A stretch of DNA of 64,000 nt from Paramyrothecium sp. XJ0827 (lineage: Eukaryota; Ascomycota; Sordariomycetes; Hypocreales; Stachybotryaceae): assembly GCA_020881915.1 (NCBI GenBank), contig JAJFPB010000003.1, positions 434,001 through 498,000 on the forward strand, written 5' to 3'. Shown one piece after another: positions 12,030-22,352 of this stretch (the stretch's first letter is position 1; each line of letters opens with the position of its first letter). The notes below the pieces were generated by a model. It saw only the letters and a list, made by a program, of their open reading frames with translations, was not told the DNA's origin and did not search any database. The translations under genes were made by a program, and so were the position numbers.

Positions 12030-13885
12030 ACGTACATGATAAGCGAGTGCACCAACCAAGCGAGTGCACCAAAAATTACTCAATCTCTCCTCTTTACATC
12101 TAATCAACTATTTCTCAACCACCAAATATGTCACAATCAAATAATGAAGCTAATATGCTTCTCGCTCTTCGGGCCCTTCAAAATGACCCGAAACTGGGTC
12201 TACGACCCGCCGCAAGATTATACCAGGTGGATTATTATGCCCTTCGTCGCCGACAGAGGGGCATCCAGTCTCGGCGCGATACCATCCCCAACTCACGGAG
12301 ACTATCCGATCTAGAGGAGCAGATTATTGTCCAGTTCATTCTCGACCTGGATTCGCGAGGATTTCCCCGCGACTGCGTGGTGTTGAAGAAATGGCCAACC
12401 GACTGCTCGCTGACCGCGACGCGTCACCTGTCGGCAAGCGCTGGGCTTCCAACTTCGTCAGGCGACAACCAGAGCTCAAGACGCGTTTTTTCGTAAATAT
12501 GACTATCAGAGGGCTAAATGCGAAGATCCAACCATTATTCGCAATTGGTTCCGGCTCGTGGAGAACACAATCGCGAAATATGGCATCGACCTAGCCGATA
12601 TCTACAACTTTGATGAGACCGGCTTTATGATGGGCATAATTGCAAGCGGAATGGTCGTCACAGGTGCAGATAGGCGTGGAAACCCGAAATCAGTCCAGCC
12701 TGGAAACCGGGAATGGGTTACAGTCATTCAGGCGATTAATGCCGAAGGCTGGGCGATCGCGCCGTTCATCGTGGTCGCGGGCCAATATCACCTCGCAAGC
12801 TGGTACCAGGAAAGCAACCTTCCGGGCGACTGGGCTATTGCGACAACTCAAAATGGTTGGACCGACAATGAGACCGGCCTTGAGTGGCTAAAACACTTTG
12901 ACCGGCATACCAAGGCCCGATCAACCGGTCGCTATCGTCTTCTGATCCTCGATGGGCATGGAAGTCACCACTCGGTTGACTTTGAGAAATATTGTGAAGA
13001 TAACCATATCATTACGCTGTGTATGCCGCCTCATTCGTCTCACCTACTTCAGCCTCTTGATGTCGGGTGCTTTGGGCCACTCAAAAAGGCATACGGTCGA
13101 GAAATAGAGCATCTGATCAGGTGCTCTATAACCCACGTTTCTAAGACTGAGTTCTTTCTGGCATTTTACGCCGCCCACCAAGCCGCCATAATAGAAATTA
13201 ATATCAAAGGGGGTTTTAGAGGGGCCGGGCTTGTTCCTTTAGACCCAGAAAGTGTCATATCGAAGCTTGATGTGCAGGTACGAACTCCAACACCGATTGA
13301 GGAGGAGGCCGGCCTCCCCGACCCTTGGGTGCCCAAGACGCCAAAGACGGTCCTTGAGGCTACCTCTCAATCTGAATACCTTGAAAGACGAATCAGAAGG
13401 CACCAGGAAGCTCCCAGCATCTATTGTTGATGCGCTTAAGTCATTTTCTAAGGGAACGAAGGCGATAATGCATCAAATAGCATTATTAAAGTCTGAGAAC
13501 CAGATCCTTCGACAGGCAAATGAGACTCTTAGCAAGCGGCGTAGGGCAAAAAGAACCCGGCTACAGAATGGAGGGAAGATGACTATAGGTGAGGGAAGGG
13601 ATGAGATTGATCAGAAAGACGTTGATGCGCAGATAATGGCTGGATTGTTGAGAAGTGGTGGTCGAGGGAGGTCAGCACTGGCGAGAGAAAGGCGCTGTAG
13701 AACCTGTGGAAATACCGGACATAATTCAAGAACATGTCAGATAGTTGTGTTAGTATCTGAAGAAGACGATAGTGATTAATTTTAATTGATTAGATGTTTT
13801 GTAGTGATTTTAAGTAATGTTCTATTTTAATGGTGTGAATTTTTGGTGCACTCGCTTGGTTGGTGCACTCGCTTATCATGTACGT
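12030..13885 (+). mobile_element. Fot1/Pogo-like DNA transposon, copy 2 (1856 bp)
   Basis: Perfect ~48-bp TIRs begin ACGTACATGAT at 12030 and mirror at 13885, flanked by TA on both sides (12028-12029 and 13886-13887). Each TIR contains the 15-bp motif AAGCGAGTGCACCAA twice, 2 bp apart: the same layout as copy 1 with a different motif. It splits the RIPped Gypsy integrase frame, which reads on after 13888. The interior is GC-normal, so it is the youngest layer here. The encoded protein is clearly related to copy 1 but well diverged. Confidence 0.9.
12128..13779 (+). pseudogene. Frameshifted Pogo/Fot1-type DDE transposase, copy 2
   Basis: It must be read in four pieces. The N-terminal helix-turn-helix part runs from 12128 to about 12363. 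The next piece, about 12364-12490, includes MANRLLADRDASPVG. The DDE core runs from about 12490 to 13405 with YNFDETGFMMG, LILDGHGSHHS and HSSHLLQPLDVGCFG. The C-terminal coiled segment and CCHC knuckle (CRTCGNTGHNSRTC) run to 13779. Single bases are missing in a C run near 12364, a T run near 12487 and near 13410. The losses sit mostly in homopolymers, so sequencing error is possible, but related sites in copy 1 are also broken. Confidence 0.85.
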
Positions 13886-13887
13886 TA

Positions 13888-14560
13888 TAGTATACTAGAA
13901 GAAATTATTTCTAATAAAGAATCTATATTTATATCTAAATTCTAGTAAGAATTAGTAGCTCTCTTAGATATTAATTATAAGCTAAGTATTACTTATTACC
14001 TATAAATAAATAAATAAATAAAATATATAAATTAAATCTTAAAATAATACCTCTGCTATTATATTAATTACTAGTAGAAGGACTAAGTAAAATAGCTACT
14101 TATAGTATAATACTATTATAATAGTACTAAATTAGAAACCACTAAAGTATTACTATTCTATATAAATTATAGATTTAAACTAATTATTAAGTATACTAAA
14201 TATAAAGGACCCCTTAATAAATTAGCTATTATTAAAATAAAAGAACTTAAATAATTATATAATATAATAAAATAAGAAATTTTATTTATAAATTAAAAAA
14301 TAAAAAAATATTATAATATAAAAAAATTACTAGAGCTAATCTTTAAGGAGAGAAATATAGTTTACTTACTTAGAAAAAATATAAAAATAATATAATTAAG
14401 TAATAAGCTAGATTATAAAAAACTTAAATCCTTTAAAATCTTATATAAAATTAAAGATATTAACTATAAACTAGAATTACCTAATATAATAAAATATTAC
14501 TTAGTATTCTATATTATACTCTTAGAACTAATACTAGATAATAAACCTATAGAAGAATCT
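13888..14560 (+). pseudogene. RIPped Gypsy integrase C-terminal part
   Basis: Continues the integrase frame interrupted at 12028. Despite many stops, an integrase-like RIYIYI-ILVRI-SSLRY string and, near 14470-14550, a LELPNIIKYYLVFYIILLEL run typical of the Gypsy integrase tail can be read. CA and TG are almost absent. Confidence 0.65.
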
Positions 14561-15480
14561 ATTAAGGTACTTATAGAAGAAGAAAAATATAAAGTAGAAT
14601 AAATACTTATATATAAATAAACTAAAAATAAAGAAGAACTATATTTTATTAAATAGAAAAACTATAATAAAAGTAAAAATATATAGAAGCCCCTAGAATA
14701 CCTAGAAAAAACTATAATAAAGCTAAAGGAATTCTAATTATAGGTATAGGGCCTAAATCTAAGAACTTCTCCCCTAACCTAAAAGAAGATTAGTCTATAG
14801 AGCTAGAAATACTAGTAGTATTAAGATTGCAGATAATCTAATATTTATAAGAATCTAAAGTAGTAAGAAGATCTAAAGAAGACTTAATATTATTTTTTTT
14901 ATTTAATTTTACTATTCTATAATAAAATAACTTATTACTATAATCCTTTACTTTCTAATAAATCTTTTAGATTCTTAATAACTAGCTTATTACCTTAGTA
15001 AGCTTAAATTAAAGTTTAGCTAGATTTTCCTTAGTTTTCTTCTCCTTAGTATTTAACTTCTTCTACTAAGATAATAACTAAGCTACTAAAAGAATATAAT
15101 TAGAAAATAAAAACCTATAAAAAATAAAAATAACTTATAAGTAGAGGCTACTAAAATCCTATTATAAAAATACCCCTAATAGATATACTCTAAATAATAG
15201 GATAAGTCTAATATAGGAATCTTATATCTCTTATTATATTTAAAATAATAAGTATATAGTATATTAGTAGAAATAGATTTCTTAATAATATAAGATAAAA
15301 GGCTTAGGTACTTAGAGGACTTTTTTAAAGGCTTCTTAATATAATCTAATATAGTATTAGTATAATAATAGAATAAAATAAAAAGAAGAAAAGAGGGACC
15401 TATATATATAATAGAAACTAATAACCTTAAGTATATCTAATACTAGGCCATAAGACTTAGCCTTAGAAGGAGAAATATTA

Positions 15481-16086
15481 TATTATAAGCTAATCTAAGG
15501 CTATAACTAAACTATAGAAAACTATATAATATAATATATAACCCTAATATTAATTTAGGGCTACTAGCCTTAAAGAAAGACTAGCCCCATAGTACTAGTA
15601 TAATACCTAAGACCAGCCCTAATATACTAGCCCAAAGTAAATACTAGTATAAAAGAAGGGCTAGAAGTAAAGGACTAGTAATAAAGGGCTAGTAAAGAAA
15701 ATATTTAATATAAATAAAGACTTATATAGAAGAAGATTCCTATAAATAGTAAAAATATATAGAAATAGATTAAGGGATTATAATCTAACTATAATCTAGA
15801 ATAGGATTAATAGATTATAGCTACTAGGTAATCTAGTACTCTAAGGAAAGGAAACTATATATATAGATAGGAGGTTTTATATATTATATCTAGACTAGAA
15901 CCTACTAGCTATTAATAATATATAGTCCCTAAAATAATCTTTATTATATTATTCTCTTATAGATTAGTAATAACCCCCTTATATACTTTAGATACTTTCC
16001 TATTATTCTATCTAAGGATAAATGAACCCCCAATAATCCTTAGTTACCCTATACCTAACGGTATAAGGCTACCCTTGATTGTTATA
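15481..16086 (+). repeat. 3' LTR of the Gypsy element
   Basis: Direct copy of 6260-6865 with identical length. The last ~70 bases are less RIPped than those of the 5' LTR. Immediately followed by the target pentamer ATAGG (16087-16091). Confidence 0.85.
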
Positions 16087-16344
16087 ATAGGTCCCTATCC
16101 TTATTAGATATTATTCTATTTCTATCTTTTTATTCTTAGTTTCTTACTTCTAGCCCTTCTTTTATACTAATATTTAACTTAGGCTAATATATTAGAATTA
16201 GCCTATAGATTATATTAGTAGTGCAGGAGCTAGTTTTTCTTAAGGCCAGTAGCCTAAGGCTAGTATAGTATTTATATATTATATTATATAACTTTCTATA
16301 GATTAGTTATAACCTTGGGTCAGGTCGTGATAATAAGGTATTTC
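16087..16344 (-). repeat. Older inverted LTR, 5' half
   Basis: The reverse complement begins near TATTATCACGACC and continues TGACCCAAGG, matching the start of the Gypsy LTRs. It then follows them to the point where ATAGG marks the insertion. The other half is at 5895-6259. The GGGTCAGGTCGTGAT end is unRIPped. Confidence 0.7.
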
Positions 16345-17849
16345 TTATAAATATTAAGCTATATATCTTTAATATAAAGAATCTTATTATAATAAGAGTC
16401 TTAATATTTATTTTCTATAGCTTATAAGGCTATATTATAAGCTATCTTATTTTTAGTATATAGAATTATATATTAGTAACTATTAAAATTAAGCTAAGCT
16501 TCTTAGCCCTACTTATCTATAATATTACCTATAATTTCCTTTATAAATATAAATTAATAATATTAAAGGACTACTTTATTAGTATATTATATATATAGTA
16601 ATATAGCTATATTTAGGAAGTAGGAACTTACTATATTTATATAGCCTAGTATATAATCTATAAAAATAACTAGGGGAAGCTAAATATTAATATTAGTATA
16701 AATATCTTAAAGTACTAGTAATACCTATTTATAATCTTTCTCCTACTTACTATTAAGGAATATAAAGATAATATAGAAAGTATAGCTATAGGTATTAACC
16801 CTAATAATATTAAGTAATAATATCTTATACTTATTAGTTTTATATATATAATCTAATAATATAATATTTAGATACTTTTAAGTAAATCTAAGTAAATCTA
16901 AATAAGTAAATAGTATATTAATTACTTATTATTTCTTATTAAATTAAATAATACTATAGAAGCCTTTCTCTTTAAGTTAATATAAGAGAGCCTATATACT
17001 ACTTTAGCTATATAATTTAGCTTATTAATCTAATATAATTTAACTATAGATATTCTTTTTAATAGCCCTTATTAATATATAATTATAAAAGAAAGTTTAT
17101 ATCTCCTTTAGTTATATACTAGAGTTTAAAAGGTAGTTAATAGTTTCTTAATTAAGGGCTAATAACTTATATAATTAAAGGTAATTACTTTTATAAATAC
17201 TTAGCTTATAATTATAAGTTATATTAAGTATATTTTAATAATACTATACTATTTAATAGTCCCTATTTAGTAACTTCTTTATATTAATAAAGAATATATA
17301 TTATATAGATTATAAGTCTATCTCCTAGGAATAATTTTAATAAGTACTAGAGCCCCTATAACTATAATTATAAATATATATAATTATTTTTTTATCTAAC
17401 TTCTTATAATAAGATTTACCTATAATAAAGATATATTTATATATTAATACCTAATTATTAATAGATATAAGAAGTACTTCTTATAAGCTATATTTAGCTT
17501 CTAGAAGTAAATTATTAAATCCTAAAGGATCTATATAAAATAAAGAGAGATTATTATCTAGAAATAGATTATTATTAGGCAAGGAGCTCTCTATATTTAT
17601 ATATTAAGTTATATAGAGGCATCTATTAAGGAGAGAAAATGCTACATTTAGATATAGCAATTATAGGCCATAATTTTATATAATTATAAAGATTAGGTAA
17701 TATATAATATAATATAGTAGATATAGAGAGAAAAAAAATACTATTATATTTCTTAGACTTTACTAAATAACTTAATATATTTTTTTTATTTCTACTATTT
17801 TATTTAAGCGCGCTATTATAAGCTATATTATTTAGGGGAAAATTGCATG
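16345..17849. other. RIP-degraded AT-rich DNA
   Basis: Stop-dense AT-rich sequence up to the right TIR. It may be internal DNA of the older minus-strand retroelement or of the outer MULE-like element; no domain could be read. Confidence 0.5.
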
Positions 17850-17926
17850 TAGTATTGAACTTATATAATCTACATGGGGCCCCGTGTGATCTAAAAATAC
17901 GGGGACCCGTGAGGGTAGACCCCCCC
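17850..17926 (-). repeat. Right terminal inverted repeat (~77 bp)
   Basis: Inverted partner of 562-638, ending in seven C at 17926. The 9-bp direct repeat GCCAAGGCG follows at 17927-17935 and host-like sequence resumes. Confidence 0.85.
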
Positions 17927-18239
17927 GCCAAGGCGCATTGCGTTAGTCACATCCACATGGAACCCCTGCGGCTTACCAACAGACGGGGGTTTGTCCATTG
18001 TCCGACCTGCGATGCTGAAGTTTAGTTATCATGGTGTTTACAGGATGTAGGTTTGAGGTGACGGCATTTAAAGGGAGCATGTGCCTGTCCATGTCGACAC
18101 ACTCGGCGCCAACACATCAACAGTATACCTCACCAAGACACCAATACACTGCATTTCTCACAACCATCTCGATCCAACCACCGTTAAGGTATTTGATTCA
18201 AAATATATTCAGCTTAAGAACCGCCAATAAGTACACAAA

Positions 18240-19291
18240 ATGGTCGCCATCACCCCCATAAGAACTTCCGTCGCCTCGGCCCTCCCCTCTTCCCTCCCAC
18301 ACGGCCTCGTCGCCCTCTTCATCGGCGCCACCTCCGGCATTGGCCAGAGCGCCCTGAAACAGTTTGTCGGAGCTTCCAAGGACAAGTCTCCACGCGTTTA
18401 CATCGTCGGCCGCAGTGCCAAGGCGGCCGCTCCCCTTCTCGAAGAACTCCGCGGCACCAATGCCTCGGCCACCATTCAGTTTATCGAAAGGGACCCGTCG
18501 CTGCTGCGCGAGATCGAGGCCGCCACGCAGTTCCTAAAGCAGCAAGAGACGAAGCTGGATCTACTGTTTATCTCAGTCGGTTTCATCTCATTCGAGGGCA
18601 GAAAAGGTACATTTACTTGGACGCGGTGGTGTGCTTGGACTAACACATGGCAGAAACCTCTGAAGGCCTGGAGCCGTCCATGACCACGCGCTTCTATAGC
18701 CGCGCCCGCGCCATCCAGCAGCTCCTCCCCCTCCTCAATAAGTCAGAGAACCCGCACGTCACCAACGTTGGCGCCGGCAGTCAAGAGGGGGCTTTAGACC
18801 TCGACGACCTGGACCTTGCCAGGCCGGGCAACTATTCGATCCCCCGCGCTGCCGCCCACGCTACTACCATGCTCACCCTGACGCTCGAAAAGTACGCTGC
18901 TGAGAACCCCAAGATTAGCTTCGTCCACTCGTTCCCAGGCCTGACCAAGACGCCTACCCTCACCCGCGGCTCCAGTGGTCTCTCCGGGTTCATCCTCCGG
19001 CGTTTCGTGTCTCCCGTGATCAACACGCTTGTTGCCGCCAGCGTCGAGGACGTTGGCGCGCGGTCCCTGTTCTACGCCACAAACGCCCGGTACACGGTAA
19101 ATGCTACGGAGAGCCTGGCGACGCCCATCCCCGAGGGCTTGACCAAGGCGAGCGTGTCCAAGGGCGGTGTCTTCTTGATTAATGAGAAGAGCGAGAGCGC
19201 TGACAACGAAGATGTGCTGGGGCCCATCAGGAACGGGTCCGCGGACAAGGTGGCGGCTCACCTCGAGGAGGTTTTTGCCAGGGTGTTGTAA
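18240..19291 (+). CDS. Short-chain dehydrogenase/reductase (SDR) family protein
   Basis: Exons 18240-18606 and 18654-19291 are joined across a 47-bp GTACAT...CAG intron with a CTAAC branch site, giving 334 residues. Near residue 28 the glycine-rich cofactor loop GATSGIG identifies a Rossmann-fold NAD(P)-binding SDR. LDLLFISVGFISFEGR occupies the place of the usual NNAG strand. The region aligned with the catalytic tyrosine reads NYSIPRAAAH, so the usual Tyr-x3-Lys is Tyr-x3-Arg; this divergent type is common among fungal SDRs near metabolite clusters. Substrate unknown. It lies 300 bp from the end of the outer transposon and is tail-to-tail with the MFS gene. The overlapping antisense frames are shadows. 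Confidence 0.85.
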
Positions 19292-19704
19292 CATGTTTGT
19301 CCTTTTTAATGATTGTATGATATAGAATTATGACTTTAATTAATTTACACTGGAACTTACCGCACATCTTTGGTCCACCGAAGACACAGAGCAGGCAAAC
19401 TTGGAACTGAGATTGTGGATCGGTGTGAGAAGTCCATGCGTGAAGACTTGGTGCATGATTTGGACAACAAAACTTCTGATGCACGATCCAGTGCGTTCTT
19501 ACCACAGAGGTGAGAATTATCGAACGAACAATTGAGCGATCAACCTCTGGAAGTCATTAGGACCCCAGCTGCGTTGCCTGGGAACCGTATTTCCCCAATC
19601 ATGGTCAAGGCAGAATGTCTCAATACGCGCTTCTCCACACAGATAAAATGTAGGATTAAGATAGATAAGCGGATAAAGTAAGCCTATGTGCTTGAACGCA
19701 AAAA
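19292..19704. other. Convergent intergenic region
   Basis: Lies between the tail-to-tail SDR and MFS genes and presumably contains both 3' ends. Nothing else seen. Confidence 0.5.
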
Positions 19705-21734
19705 TCACGCATCGTCAGACTTCGATGGTAACACATACTGGTTTCTCCTCCATAACAGGAACGATGAAGCAGTTTGTCCAGCAGCGGCGGCACACAAGAC
19801 CAGCATCTGCTTACTGTACCCATCTGAAAAGGCGTTTCTAATCTCGTCGCTTTCTGAGATGATCCTAGCAGAAACGCTCGGCTCCGAATTAAATATCTCC
19901 CTGGTTGAGCTGCCTAGGCGATCGAGGGTAGGCAGAACTGCACCATTGAACACAGATGTCACAATGGCAAGGAAAACGGCACCACCCATCAGCCGGAACT
20001 GGGTGGCGGCTCCCATTCCAACCGCTTGGAGTATTTAGAATCAACAAAGATAGTCTCAATCGTTGTGGATAGGCTGGGACGTACCGTGATGATTTTTCCC
20101 CACGACCAGTGGGATAAGTATATATAGACTCTGATAGACACTACCACATCCGAGCCCACAAAGGACCTGGTAGCCATAAACGCCCACGGGTATCTCAGGA
20201 GATGCCGGTAGTCTACTCAAAAGCACAAAGCCAATGACTTGTAGAATGGAGCCAGCCATTGTTATAAACAGAAGTGGGATTTTGATCTTGGAAAGGCTTG
20301 CAATTTTGCTGCCAATCATACCGCCAATAGGAACAGAAACGCCAAAGGGAACTAACCGTACCCCGGCATCAACACTGGATAGACCGTGGAGTAATTGAAA
20401 TCGTTGCGGTAGTTGAAAGACCGTAACTGTCATTGGACCCCCGAGGAGAATTTCTCCACTGTTGGAATCACCATTAGCGTTGCGGGCAAACAACTGAAGT
20501 CTGGATTCCTCCAGGCAAGGAACTAGGGGAGGGTTTTACCATAGAATCCCAACCAAAATTCGGTCTGTAAAGAAATTCCACGGCAACACGGGTTCGCGTA
20601 TCGTTGCGACTACTGTCGTATGCCGTTCCCAGAATGCGAAAGAAATCCAGAGCACCAGTCCAATTGTAAGCAGCGAGATGACATATGCAGAGTTCCATGG
20701 GAACTGGGAATCAGCTTCCTCAAATGCTGCAGTCAGTGCCAGTGTTGCTAGCAAAAGTAATAATGATCCTGGTAGGTCTATGCGACTCAAAGTCTTCGAG
20801 GTAAATGCGTTCGAGAAATGTTGCGAGCGGGTCGAGTATGGAAAGCTGTTAGGAATAGCGGCGGCGGCAATAACTAGAGCCACAATCCCGATCGGCACGC
20901 TATTGGAAGTCTTAGCAGGTCGTGGTACATCTAGAGGAAGAACTCACTTCATGAGAAAAACCCATCGCCACGTTGTTGTGGAACTAATCGCGCCTCCTAT
21001 CACTGGCCCTAATCCCAAGGCAATCGCCCCTGGAACGGACATGCTAGCAACCAGCTGACCGTATCTGTGAGGGGGAACTAGCTCAATGATAAAGATCATG
21101 TTCATGGCAAAGGAGCCGCCACCCCCGATCCCTTGGAAGGCTCGAAGAATAATGCTGCATCAGAGTCAGCTTTGGTCGGCCCCGCTTATCATTTCCGCTG
21201 AGAACCTACAGCTGGGCCATAGTCTGTGACGCGCCGCAGCCCCCGGAGAAGGTCGTAAAAATAGCGATACAGAGCATCAGGATATACTTGCGACCGAATA
21301 TATCACTGAATTTGGCGAAGATGATGACGACACCGACGTAGCCGAGTAAGTAGCTGGACAAAACCCACCCAACGTTGCCAAATGATCCAAGGTCTTCGGC
21401 GATACTGACGAGGGCTGTAGTGACGACCGATATCTCCATGGAGACGAGGAAAAACATGACGGCTAATCTGGATTTGGATTTTGTTAGCATCATTCTTCTC
21501 TCATCTGGACACACAGCTCACGTACAGCGAACAGATAGCCCAGAAGCGTAGACCTTCGAGGTAAACAATGTCATCAATCACCTCCAGTCGTTGTGATGTC
21601 CTTGCTGCTGGGTAGGGCGTCTCCTTGCTTTGCGTTTCTAGTTGTGAGCCAGAATGCCCATTTTCAGTATGACGAGCAACGCTGGGTAGGATAGCCTCAC
21701 TAGGGCTAGCCTCAGAAGCTCGAAGATCGTTCAT
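19705..21734 (-). CDS. MFS transporter, 14-TM drug/metabolite efflux type
   Basis: Six exons on the minus strand: 21734-21526, 21467-21210, 21154-20948, 20899-20540, 20458-20085 and 20024-19705 (575 residues). All introns are GT-AG and short, and the spliced frame is open. About 65 hydrophilic residues precede the first membrane segment. MFS motif A appears as KFSDIFGRK after helix 2, and GPVIGG marks the motif C region. The family-typical FQLPQRFQ lies in the second half. Length and layout fit the DHA2-like efflux pumps of filamentous fungi, plasma-membrane proton antiporters for toxins or secondary metabolites. It is divergent from the P450 gene 618 bp away. Substrate cannot be told from sequence. 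Confidence 0.85.
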
Positions 21735-22352
21735 GATAGCGTTCGAACAGCTCTAGTAGAAAACTGCCTCGTGATATGTAAGGTCTGAAGAGCTGCTTGT
21801 GTTTCATGAATCGTCTGTAATTAACTGCACGACTCGCCTGTCATGGTTCGCTGGAGGAAACTTTTCTCCTCCACGCGTTTCTCAAAAGACTTAGGCCTGT
21901 TCCTTCAGTCGTCTTACCAACACATGTGGCGGGACGGGGCACCAACCATGAGTGGGGAGCAAAACTGCTGACCTGGTTGGGGAATCGGCCAGAGTCTTTC
22001 CCATAACGACAACGTGCGTCGCATCACGTAAGTCTTGGGGCCAATGAGAGTCGCGATACGACCCTGAGTCCATTGTGGGCTTCCCAAAGCAACGAGACGC
22101 AAACCAACAGGCAGGAGCGTTGAGGGGCAACGCAGGTAACATTGCTGTTAGTTGTGCTATTCTATCACCGTTTTGTCACTGCTTGGAAATGATATGTAAC
22201 CCTGTAGGGTCTTCCCGCCCCTCCCCCTCCTTGCTTAGCCTGGACGTTCCACAGCTCTTTTCGCCTCTAACGCTCTACATTGCGCATCCCCTTATCCAAC
22301 GGCCAGATTTTATGGACTTTCTATAGAAACGATAGTTTTGAAATTTCTCTAA
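21735..22352. promoter_or_regulatory. Shared divergent promoter region, MFS / P450
   Basis: 618 bp between the start codons of two head-to-head genes, so both 5' regions must lie here. No specific factor-binding palindrome was identified. Short open frames on both strands look non-coding. Confidence 0.45.

Larger units (their letters stand above)
6260..16086 (+). mobile_element. RIPped Ty3/Gypsy LTR retrotransposon with nested insertion
   Basis: Two direct LTRs of identical length, 606 bp (6260-6865 and 15481-16086), are flanked by the pentamer ATAGG on both sides (6255-6259 and 16087-16091). The internal plus-strand sequence, read through stops, shows retroelement order. A gag-like CCHC knuckle lies near 8020-8090, with cysteines turned to tyrosines by G-to-A change. 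A protease-like VDTST motif lies near 9400-9460, reverse transcriptase near 10200-10740 and RNase H near 10850-11340. Integrase runs from about 11640 and is cut at 12028 by Fot-like copy 2, resuming at 13888. A chromodomain-proximal tail lies near 14470-14550. The RT active site reads IYLNNIL, where Ty3/Gypsy enzymes have aspartates. It is wholly defective. Length without the insert is about 7.97 kb. Confidence 0.88.
553..17935. mobile_element. Composite 17.4-kb TIR element with 9-bp target duplication (MULE-like)
   Basis: The left end starts with seven G then TCTACCCTCACGGG at 562; the right end at 17926 is the inverted copy. Outside both ends stands the same 9-mer GCCAAGGCG in direct orientation (553-561 and 17927-17935). 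Long TIRs plus a 9-bp target duplication are typical of Mutator-like elements, including fungal Hop. The interior is extremely AT-rich, with almost no CA or TG dinucleotides, as expected after RIP. No MULE transposase can be read, either because RIP destroyed it or because the element was non-autonomous and later swollen by nested insertions. The boundary is well supported; the superfamily is inferred from TIR and duplication lengths only. Confidence 0.72.

Noticed and set aside
553..17935. Starship-type giant element or centromeric AT-rich DNA
   Set aside because: No tyrosine recombinase (DUF3435) or cargo genes, and TIRs with a 9-bp duplication do not fit Starships. The AT-richness is explained by RIP of recognisable retroelements.
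18794..19294. 166-codon minus-strand open frame
   Set aside because: Antisense to the SDR second exon; no domain.
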